From positions 62,001-126,000 of the forward strand of contig NZ_JBDZDR010000003.1 in NCBI RefSeq assembly GCF_040049255.1: DNA of 64,000 bases, in the 5' to 3' direction. A program made the translations under genes and the position numbers. Shown piece by piece: positions 54,738-62,066 of this stretch; the stretch's first letter is position 1; the number at the start of each line of letters is the position of its first letter. A model generated the notes under the pieces. It did no database searches. It saw nothing but the letters and a program-made list of their open reading frames with translations, and had not been told where the DNA came from. This DNA is from Pseudaminobacter sp040049255 (GTDB lineage Bacteria; Pseudomonadota; Alphaproteobacteria; Rhizobiales; Rhizobiaceae).

Positions 54738-57700
54738 GGCTTGACTACCACCCCGGCTGCCGGCTGGTCTTTGCCGATGGCACGCCCGACATATTGGCCT
54801 ATCCGCAGGACCGGAAGGGCTGGGGGCACCTGTGCCGCCTGCTGACCCAGGCCAATATGCGCGAGGAAAGCCCGAAGGGCGCGCCGCTGGTCTATGCGGA
54901 GGATCTTTTCGAGTGGGGCGAGCACATGTCGCTTGCCGTGCTGCCCAACCTTGCGGCGACGGAGGCCGCCGACCAGCTTGCCCTCATGCGCCAGCTGAGG
55001 CAGCGGTTCGACAAAAATGTCTGGCTCGCCGTCGCGCCCGACTATAGCGGCAACGACCGCTTCCGCATCGCCCAGGCCGCCGCAATTGCCCATGCCGCCG
55101 GCGTTCCGCTGATGGCGACCAACGACGTTCTCTACCATTCGGCCGACCGACGCCCGCTGCAGGACGTGGTGACCGCGATCCGGCTGAACAAGCCCGTCGC
55201 CGAAGCGGGCTTCGAGCTTGCCGCCAATGCCGAGCGCCATTTGAAGTCGTCGGCCGAAATGGCGCGGCTGTTCAAGGCCTGGCCCCAGGCCATTGCCGAG
55301 ACGCTGCGCTTTGCCGAAACGCTTTCCTTTTCGCTCAGCGAACTCAGCCACAACTATCCCGACGAAACCACGAAGGAGGGCGTGGACCCACAGGAAGAAC
55401 TGGAGAGGCTGACCTGGGAAGGCGCGCGCGCCCGCTACCCCGAAGGCATTTCCGCGAAGGTGCAGGGCCTGATCCGGCACGAGCTCGCAATCGTCGCCGA
55501 AAAAAAATACGCCCGCTATTTCCTGACCGTTCAGGACATCGTTCGTTATGCGCGCTCGGAAGCAGTCGGCATCCTGTGCCAGGGGCGCGGCTCGGCCGCC
55601 AATTCGGTCATCTGCTATTGCCTGGGCATCACCGAGGTCGATCCCAACCTGACCGAGGTGCTTTTCGAGCGCTTCGTCTCGACCGAGCGCGACGAGCCGC
55701 CCGACATCGACGTCGATTTCGAGCATGAGCGGCGCGACCAGATCATCGCCTATATCTACGAGAAATACAGCGAGGAGCGCACCGCGCTCGCCGCCGCGGT
55801 GGTCAGCTATCGCGGCCGCTCGGCGTTGCGCGAGGTGGCCAAGGCGATGGGCCTGTCGGACGATGTCCGCGACGCGCTTTCCGGCTCCGTCTGGGGCTGG
55901 TCTTCCTCTGAAGTTGGAGAAAGGGAGGCGAGGGCAGGCGGCCTCGACCGCGCCGACCCGCTGGCGCGACACGTGATCGACCGCGCCAACGACATCATGG
56001 GCTTTCCCCGCCATCTGTCGCAGCATGTCGGCGGCTTCGTCATCACCAAGGACCGGCTGGACGAGATCGTCCCCATCGTCAAGACGGCGATGGACGAGCG
56101 CAAGATGGTCGAATGGGACAAGGACGACCTCGACACCATCGGCATCCTGAAGGTCGACATCCTCGCGCTCGGCATGCTGTCGTGCCTCAGGCGCGCCTTC
56201 GACCTGCTGGAAACCCACTACAGGGTGCGCGACCGCTATGGCAGGCGGCTGACGCTGGCGACGATCCCCAAGGAGGACAGGCGGGTCTACGACATGATCT
56301 GCCGCGCCGACACGATCGGCGTCTTCCAGATCGAAAGCCGCGCGCAGATGTCGATGCTGCCGCGCCTGAAGCCGAGAAAATTCTACGATCTCGTCATCGA
56401 GGTGGCGATCGTGCGGCCAGGCCCGATCCAGGGCGACATGGTGCATCCCTATCTGCGCCGGCGCGAGGAAAAGGAGAAAGTGGAGTATTACCGCCCCGAG
56501 CTGAAGAAGATCCTCAAGCGAACCCTGGGCGTGCCGCTGTTCCAAGAACAGGCCATGAGCATCGCCATCGAAGCCGGCGGCTTCTCGCCGGGCGAGGCCG
56601 ACCAGCTGCGCCGGGCCATGGCCACGTTCCGGCGCACCGGCACCATCGGCAACTATCGCGACCGCATGGTCAAGGGCATGGTCGCGAAGGGCTATCCGAA
56701 AGATTTCGCCGAGCGCTGCTTCAAGCAGATCGAGGGTTTTGGCGAATACGGATTCCCCGAAAGCCACGCCGCCTCATTCGCCCTGCTGGTCTATGCCTCC
56801 TGCTGGTTCAAGACCTTCTATCCGGATGTCTTTTGCGCCGCGATCGTCAACTCGCAGCCCATGGGTTTTTACCGCCCGGCGCAGCTCGTGCGCGATGCCC
56901 AGGAGCATGGCGTCGAGGTCCGGCCCGTCGACATCAATGCGTCGGACTGGGACTGCACGCTGGAGGCCATGCCCTTCGACCCGATGCGGATCGCGCCCCC
57001 CCACACCGAGATGCGCGGCGTGATCAGGTCCGCGCATGCGGTTCGCCTCGGCTTCTGCCAGATCAAGGGGCTCAGTCAGGCCGACATGGAAATTTTCGTG
57101 AAGCGCCGCGGCATCGGCTACGATTCGCTGCGCGACGTGTGGCTGCGCTCGGGCCTGCGCATCCACGCCATCGAACGCCTGGCCGAGGCCGACGCCTTCC
57201 GCTCGCTGGGGCTCGACCGGCGCGACGCCCTGTGGGCCGTGCGCGCGCTGCGCGGAAGTGGGGCCGAGCGACTGCCGCTGTTCGACCGGACCGAGCTTCG
57301 CCTGCGCGACAACGAGCCGGAAATGAAGCTGCCCTCCATGCCGCTCGGCGAGCATGTCGTGCATGACTATCGCTCCCTCGGGCTTTCGCTGAAGGCGCAC
57401 CCCGTTTCCTTCCTGCGCGCGAAACTCGACCGCGCCGGCATCACCCCCAGTGCGCGGCTGGGCCAGATGGCCAACGGCCAGCGTCTTTCGGTGGCGGGGC
57501 TGGTGCTGGTGCGCCAGCGGCCGGGCTCGGCCAACGGCGTCATCTTCATGACGCTGGAAGACGAGGGCGCGACCGCCAACATCGTCGTCTGGCAGAAGGT
57601 GTTCGAGCGCTTCCGGGCCGCGGTGCTGGGCGGGCGCTTCGTGCGGGTGAACGGCCGGCTGCAGTCGGTTTCAGGCGTCATCCATGTCGTGGCCGACACG

Positions 57701-57895
57701 GTCGAGGACCTGTCGCTCTGGCTGGGCGCGCTTTCGGAAGCGGCCCAGCCGGAAGGCCAAGCAGAACAGCGCCAGGGCGACGAAAGCGGCGGACGGCCGA
57801 AGACGCGGGCCGCCGGAAATTCCCCCGAGCGCGACCAAAAGATCCTGGCCGAGGGCGTCCACAATGTCATGCCCAAGGGGCGCAATTTCCAGTGA
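54734..57895 (+). CDS. dnaE2: Error-prone DNA polymerase DnaE2, frameshift-separated main part
   Basis: Codes 1053 residues from a GTG that overlaps the fragment's stop as GTGA. It has the rest of the PHP domain, the polymerase core with catalytic acids in EPPDIDVDFEHERRDQI, RGSAANSVICYCLG, QHVGGFVITKDRLDE, and the C-terminal OB-fold VAGLVLVRQRPGSANGVIF. It would be the translesion polymerase of the cassette. Lacking the first ~70 residues of PHP, activity is uncertain; re-initiation at GTG could still give a near-complete enzyme. Confidence 0.85.
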   Translation: MRLDYHPGCRLVFADGTPDILAYPQDRKGWGHLCRLLTQANMREESPKGAPLVYAEDLFEWGEHMSLAVLPNLAATEAADQLALMRQLRQRFDKNVWLAVAPDYSGNDRFRIAQAAAIAHAAGVPLMATNDVLYHSADRRPLQDVVTAIRLNKPVAEAGFELAANAERHLKSSAEMARLFKAWPQAIAETLRFAETLSFSLSELSHNYPDETTKEGVDPQEELERLTWEGARARYPEGISAKVQGLIRHELAIVAEKKYARYFLTVQDIVRYARSEAVGILCQGRGSAANSVICYCLGITEVDPNLTEVLFERFVSTERDEPPDIDVDFEHERRDQIIAYIYEKYSEERTALAAAVVSYRGRSALREVAKAMGLSDDVRDALSGSVWGWSSSEVGEREARAGGLDRADPLARHVIDRANDIMGFPRHLSQHVGGFVITKDRLDEIVPIVKTAMDERKMVEWDKDDLDTIGILKVDILALGMLSCLRRAFDLLETHYRVRDRYGRRLTLATIPKEDRRVYDMICRADTIGVFQIESRAQMSMLPRLKPRKFYDLVIEVAIVRPGPIQGDMVHPYLRRREEKEKVEYYRPELKKILKRTLGVPLFQEQAMSIAIEAGGFSPGEADQLRRAMATFRRTGTIGNYRDRMVKGMVAKGYPKDFAERCFKQIEGFGEYGFPESHAASFALLVYASCWFKTFYPDVFCAAIVNSQPMGFYRPAQLVRDAQEHGVEVRPVDINASDWDCTLEAMPFDPMRIAPPHTEMRGVIRSAHAVRLGFCQIKGLSQADMEIFVKRRGIGYDSLRDVWLRSGLRIHAIERLAEADAFRSLGLDRRDALWAVRALRGSGAERLPLFDRTELRLRDNEPEMKLPSMPLGEHVVHDYRSLGLSLKAHPVSFLRAKLDRAGITPSARLGQMANGQRLSVAGLVLVRQRPGSANGVIFMTLEDEGATANIVVWQKVFERFRAAVLGGRFVRVNGRLQSVSGVIHVVADTVEDLSLWLGALSEAAQPEGQAEQRQGDESGGRPKTRAAGNSPERDQKILAEGVHNVMPKGRNFQ

Positions 57896-58003
57896 GCGCC
57901 AGCGACCTTTCAAGGACCGACGACCTCAGATGGCGATTTTCGCCTCTCTCGAGCGACGGATCCCGGCGCGACCGTATACGCGACGCTAAGATGCCTGGTG
58001 GAT

Positions 58004-58222
58004 CTAGCGCCCCTTGCCGGGCCGGGGCTTCTCGTCGATGTCGAGCGTGCGCGCTTCCGACGGCAGCATGATCGGGATGCCGTCGCGCACCGGGTAGGCA
58101 AGCCGCGCCTGCCGCGACACCAGTTCCTGGTGCTCCTCGTCCCAGACCAGAGGCCCCTTGGTGAGCGGGCAGGCAAGCAGCTCGAGCAGCTTTACGTCCA
58201 CCGGGGTGTTTTCCTCTCGCAT
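58004..58222 (-). CDS. Trm112-family zinc-ribbon-like protein
   Basis: A 72-residue protein: VDVKLLELLACPLTKGPL and the closing YPVRDGIPIMLPSEAR are the UPF0434/Trm112 pattern. Only one Cys is present, so the zinc site of eukaryotic Trm112 is not conserved. Bacterial members are thought to help a methyltransferase or lipid A kinase partner. It follows the LON-domain gene with 24 bp between. Confidence 0.9.
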   Translation of the reverse strand: MREENTPVDVKLLELLACPLTKGPLVWDEEHQELVSRQARLAYPVRDGIPIMLPSEARTLDIDEKPRPGKGR

Positions 58223-58246
58223 GATGCTTGCTCCGCCTCGCCGCCC

Positions 58247-58918
58247 CTATTGCAGCCCCGAACCGAACTCGTCGTTCTCGCGCGCCAGCACCATTTCGGT
58301 GATGGCGATCAGCGTATCGGCCCGCGTCTTCAGGTCCGGCGCCTCCAGCAGCGCCTGCTTTTCGGCCGCGCCATAGGGCGCCATCATCGACAGCGCATTG
58401 ACCAGCATGGCGTTGTCGGCGCGGCTGACGCCTTCCCAATCCGCCTCGAGATCGTTGGCCTCCAGATAGGCCCTAAACACCCGCAGCAGCGACAGCCGGT
58501 TGACCTCGCCGCCGCTCGGGTCGTCGGACAGGTCGGTCACGAAGGGCATTATCCGGCATTGGCGGAACGGCGCCTTGACAGCCAGTTCCTGCGCGACCCG
58601 GAAACGGCAAACCCCCTGCAGCGAAATGAGATAGCGTCCGTCTCCGGTCTCGGCGAAGGAAGTGATGCGGCCGAGACAGCCGACGGCGCAGATTTCCGGC
58701 TCGCCATCATCACGCAGCGCCTCGTCCAGCGAGGGCTGGATCATGCCGATGAGCCGCGCCCCGCCGATCGTCTCGTCGATCATCTGCAGGTAGCGCGGCT
58801 CGAAGATGTTGAGCGGCATGCGCCCGCCGGGAAGCAGCAGGGCGCCTGCGAGCGGAAAAACCGGCACGGTCGCCGGAATGTCCTTTCCAAACCGGTAATG
58901 CGCATTTCCCGCTTGCAA
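58247..58918 (-). CDS. LON-substrate-binding-domain protein
   Basis: A 223-residue protein with an N-terminal Lon (LAN) domain: VPVFPLAGALLLPGGRMPLNIFEPRYLQM. No protease or ATPase domain follows. Role unknown; it may present substrates. The start is TTG at 58918 because GGAGG lies 5 nt upstream and homology begins there. Confidence 0.87.
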   Translation of the reverse strand: MQAGNAHYRFGKDIPATVPVFPLAGALLLPGGRMPLNIFEPRYLQMIDETIGGARLIGMIQPSLDEALRDDGEPEICAVGCLGRITSFAETGDGRYLISLQGVCRFRVAQELAVKAPFRQCRIMPFVTDLSDDPSGGEVNRLSLLRVFRAYLEANDLEADWEGVSRADNAMLVNALSMMAPYGAAEKQALLEAPDLKTRADTLIAITEMVLARENDEFGSGLQ

Positions 58919-58992
58919 TTTCTCTCCTCCGCACCGTCCCGCTAATGATCTGGTGCGCAGCGCTGCCGGCGCAAGCCCTGCCGTATCCCGCT

Positions 58993-59967
58993 TTAGGAAA
59001 ACAGAAGCGACGACAGTTTGCGCCGGGTGGCGAGCGTCACCTCGTCGGCCATGCCCCAGGCCTCGAAAAACTGCAGAAGCTGGGCCCGCGCGCCGTCATC
59101 TTTCCACGTCCGGTCCGCCTTCACAATCGCCAGCAGATTGTCGGCCGCCTCCATGCGCATGCCCAGCGCGTTCTGGATCATGGCGAGGTCGAATCGTGCC
59201 TCGTGATCGTTCGGGTTCGCGGCCAGCCGGGACTCGAGCTCCGCCGGGTTGCCGAGCGCGGCAGCCTGTTCGGCCAGCGCCAGCTTGGCGCGGACGGCCG
59301 AAAGCGCCGGCGCATCGGCCTTGTCCGCCGGCGCGCGCTCCAGCATCTGCCTGGCGGCCTCGACGTCGCCCATCTCGAACAAGAGGTCGGCGAGGCCGGC
59401 CAATGCGTCGACATTGTCCGGCGCCTGCTGCAGCACCGCGCCGAAAAGGTCGGCCGCCGTCTGCATGTCGCCGGCGCCGCGCGCCTCCGCGGCAGCGGCC
59501 AGCGCATCCGCAATCTGCGGCCCCGGCCCCTTGCCGGCCACCTTGTCGATGAAGGTGCGGATCTGGCTCTCCGGCACGGCGCCCATGAACCCGTCCACCG
59601 GCTGGCCATCCTTGAAGGCGATGACGGCGGGAATCGACTGGATGCCGAGTTGGCCGGCGACGGCCGGATGATCGTCGATGTTCATCTTGACCAACTTGAC
59701 CCGGCCGCCCGCTTCCTGAACCGCCTTTTCCAGCGCGGGGGCAAGTTGCTTGCACGGCCCGCACCAGGGCGCCCAGAAGTCGACGAGAACGGGCTGGCGC
59801 CTCGATTCCTGAAGCACATCCGCGGCGAAGCTCGCGGTGGTGATGTCCTTCACCTCGAATGGTTTGGCCGCGCCCGCCGCCTGGCTGGCCGGTTCGGACC
59901 CGCCATAGGTGATGTTCGTCGAATAGTGGCCGGCGCCGCCGCCGAATGAATTGTCCTGGTTGCTCAT
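58993..59967 (-). CDS. ybbN: Thioredoxin-TPR chaperone (YbbN/CnoX family)
   Basis: A 324-residue protein: a thioredoxin domain with WCGPC (Trp68, Cys69, Cys72), then TPR-like helices (about 155-320). Unlike E. coli YbbN (SxxC), the redox CGPC is intact, so it may be both chaperone and reductant. It lies 74 bp upstream of the LON-domain gene on the same strand. Confidence 0.92.
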   Translation of the reverse strand: MSNQDNSFGGGAGHYSTNITYGGSEPASQAAGAAKPFEVKDITTASFAADVLQESRRQPVLVDFWAPWCGPCKQLAPALEKAVQEAGGRVKLVKMNIDDHPAVAGQLGIQSIPAVIAFKDGQPVDGFMGAVPESQIRTFIDKVAGKGPGPQIADALAAAAEARGAGDMQTAADLFGAVLQQAPDNVDALAGLADLLFEMGDVEAARQMLERAPADKADAPALSAVRAKLALAEQAAALGNPAELESRLAANPNDHEARFDLAMIQNALGMRMEAADNLLAIVKADRTWKDDGARAQLLQFFEAWGMADEVTLATRRKLSSLLFS

Positions 59968-60053
59968 CGCTGCCCTTTCAAACGCGTGCGCGCCTTTTCA
60001 TCATGCCGCCGCCGGACCACCGGCGAAACACACCTTCGCCCACCATGTGGCGA

Positions 60054-60551
60054 TCATGCCGCAACTTTCAAGACAAGCGGTTCGTGGCCCGTCTCCTTCA
60101 CGAATCTGACCAGATCGGCATTGGCGATCGACGTCGTCGCCTCGTTGGTCAGCGGATGGGCATTGATGATGTCGTTCTCCATCAATGCGCTGTCCAGGAC
60201 GAGCTTCACCTTGCCGACAGTGTCGTTGATGAGGCCGAAAACGGTAACTGCGCCGGGCACCACGCCCAGGAGTTCCATCAGCGCCTCCGGCTTGCCGAAC
60301 GAAACCTTTCCGGAAGCGCCGATGACATGATGAATCTGCTTGAGATCGACCTCGGCGTCTTCGTCCACCGTCACCAGGAAGAAATTGTCCTTCCGGTCCT
60401 TCAGGAACAGGTTCTTGGTGTGGCCGCCGGCGATCTCACCGCGCAAGGCCTGCGAATCGGCCACCGTGTAAAGCGGGGGGTGTCTTGTGGTGCTGACCGA
60501 AATCCCGAGCGAATCGAGAAATGCGAAAAGCTCATCGGGACTTTTGGGCAT
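60054..60551 (-). CDS. proX: ProX/YbaK-type aminoacyl-tRNA deacylase
   Basis: A 165-residue single-domain INS/YbaK protein: RHPPLYTVADSQALRG, HTKNLFLKDRKDNFFLV and NDTVGKVKLVLDSALM. Free-standing ProXp proteins hydrolyse misacylated tRNA(Pro), mainly Ala-tRNA(Pro). Divergent from tRNA-Gly. Confidence 0.9.
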   Translation of the reverse strand: MPKSPDELFAFLDSLGISVSTTRHPPLYTVADSQALRGEIAGGHTKNLFLKDRKDNFFLVTVDEDAEVDLKQIHHVIGASGKVSFGKPEALMELLGVVPGAVTVFGLINDTVGKVKLVLDSALMENDIINAHPLTNEATTSIANADLVRFVKETGHEPLVLKVAA

Positions 60552-60781
60552 GTGACTTCCTGGCTGCTGGATCCGATTCGCAATGGTTTACGGCCAAAGA
60601 AGCCACCGAAACAACCCCTCGGGCCCTGCCCACCGGGATTTCGCACCGGCGAAACGCCTGAGCCAAAAGGCTTTTTGGCCGGTGGCGGACGGAAGTTTCG
60701 AAGACCGCAATTTTCCCTGTTGCAATCGATCAGCTCTTCGGCCATATAGGCGCGGCTTCCGGCACACAACGGGTCGGGCGA

Positions 60782-60856
60782 GCGGGTGTAGCTCAGGGGT
60801 AGAGCACAACCTTGCCAAGGTTGGGGTCGAGCGTTCGAATCGCTTCACCCGCTCCA
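60782..60856 (+). tRNA. tRNA-Gly (anticodon GCC)
   Basis: A complete cloverleaf: acceptor GCGGGTG / CACCCGC, D-arm GCTC-AGGGGT-AGAGC, anticodon stem CAACC / GGTTG with loop TTGCCAA, T-arm with TTCGAAT, and an encoded TCCA end. tRNA-Gly 3' ends are common integration sites; accessory-looking DNA begins right after. Confidence 0.96.
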
Positions 60857-60885
60857 GTTTCCTTCGGGAAAACAAGCATTTAAAT

Positions 60886-60916
60886 CGGCCACCTTCGGGT
60901 GGCCGTTTTGCTTTCT
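60886..60916 (+). terminator. Terminator of tRNA-Gly
   Basis: The perfect stem CGGCCACC / GGTGGCCG with the stable TTCG tetraloop, followed by TTTTGCTTTCT. Confidence 0.9.
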
Positions 60917-61265
60917 AGAGCCGGGGAGTGTGCGGGGGAGTCCACTGCATGGTTCTTGATTTCGCATCTGGCCATGATGCATTGACCAAATTTCGCTCTT
61001 GTAGCTGAAGGTTTGATCCTGCGCCTGAAGCTAGTTCCCGAACGTTGGCCCTTCTTTCGCAAAATTGCATCGTCGATCGCACTCGAGACGACCAAGATGG
61101 TGTAGTCTCCGGCCAAGTGCACGCTTACCATCGACACATTGGACGCTTGGGCGAGACCCTGGAAGCAGATTGCCATGTAGATCGCGTCCACCGCCGCCGC
61201 ACCACTTGATGAATTATGTAGGTCGTGCCACGAACACGGTCTCCCGCGGGGGGAATAGCAGGGGG
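60917..61265. other. 349-bp island edge without a supportable gene
   Basis: Base composition drops here compared with the core. A minus-strand open frame (60880-61191) runs into the tRNA terminator and resembles no family, so it is left out. No copy of the tRNA 3' end and no integrase was found in the visible part; the far junction lies outside the window. Confidence 0.5.
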
Positions 61266-62066
61266 ATGATGCTTACTCTTACGCAAGTCGATCACGACGA
61301 CCTCTGCCATGGCTGGTCATGGGTCGTCGAAGACATTGACAGTCTAGCACAGCAGGTCGCGCGGGTTGCTTTGGGTCAATTCCGACATGTCAGTAAGATT
61401 TTGGCGGGCGTCGAAGGCGCGGTGCCCTCGACAACCCTTGACCATGCCGCCGACGCCATCGAGCTTCTTACTGTCGAAGACGGCGAAGATCCGTGGCATC
61501 GTGACGGATGGATCTTCCAGACCATCTCCTGGATCGCCGCGCACCAAAACTCCCACGGCGCGGTGACGCGGCCGCCCCATATCATCAAGGCTCATAAAGG
61601 CTTCGACGGACTGCAGCTCGAGCTTTCCGACGATGGCAAGACCATAGCGGCGGTGATTATCTTTGAAGACAAAGCTACTGACAATGCGCGCGATACGATC
61701 CGTAAAGACGTATGGCCCGGCATCGCGAAGTTGGAGTCGGGTAGGCGCGTCAATCAGCTGACACAAGATGTGACGGCAGCGCTCGAGGCTCAAAAGCAGT
61801 TCGATCCCGAGCTCGATATCGACGCTGCCATCAGCAACATTCTTTGGAAGGATGCTCGCCGTTACCGCGTCAGTATCACGGTAAGCGACACGCATGTCGA
61901 GGCCGCCGCTCGCAAGCGCTTGTTCAAGGGCTATGATGAACAGGCGCCGGGAGACATCAAACGTCGACGCGCCGAGACCATCCATATACCCAAGCTACGC
62001 CAATGGATGCAGAAATTTGCTGAGCGGGCTATCGCTCAGGTGAAGGTGATAGCGGCAGATGTTTGA
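61266..62066 (+). CDS. PD-(D/E)XK-like nuclease candidate, partner of a helicase
   Basis: A 266-residue protein. The centre has a PD-(D/E)XK-like pattern: Asp114 in GFDGLQLEL, then Glu134 and Lys136 in IIFEDKATDN (ExK), followed by a helix IRKDVWPGIAKLESG. An N-terminal helical part with HRDGWIFQTISWIA precedes it. The two-gene layout with a following helicase resembles HamA-HamB of Hachiman and AbpA-AbpB, but direct family membership is not shown. Two ATGs lie at 61266 and 61269 after a G-rich stretch. It overlaps the helicase start by 8 nt. Confidence 0.65.
   Translation: MMLTLTQVDHDDLCHGWSWVVEDIDSLAQQVARVALGQFRHVSKILAGVEGAVPSTTLDHAADAIELLTVEDGEDPWHRDGWIFQTISWIAAHQNSHGAVTRPPHIIKAHKGFDGLQLELSDDGKTIAAVIIFEDKATDNARDTIRKDVWPGIAKLESGRRVNQLTQDVTAALEAQKQFDPELDIDAAISNILWKDARRYRVSITVSDTHVEAAARKRLFKGYDEQAPGDIKRRRAETIHIPKLRQWMQKFAERAIAQVKVIAADV

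Noticed and set aside
54581..56767. A 728-codon minus-strand frame opposite dnaE2
   Set aside because: Antisense shadow; no domain, no ribosome-binding site, and composition typical of reverse-frame reading.
60880..61191. A 103-codon minus-strand frame at the island edge
   Set aside because: It runs through the tRNA terminator, lacks a ribosome-binding site and matches no family. It could be a remnant, but cannot be supported.
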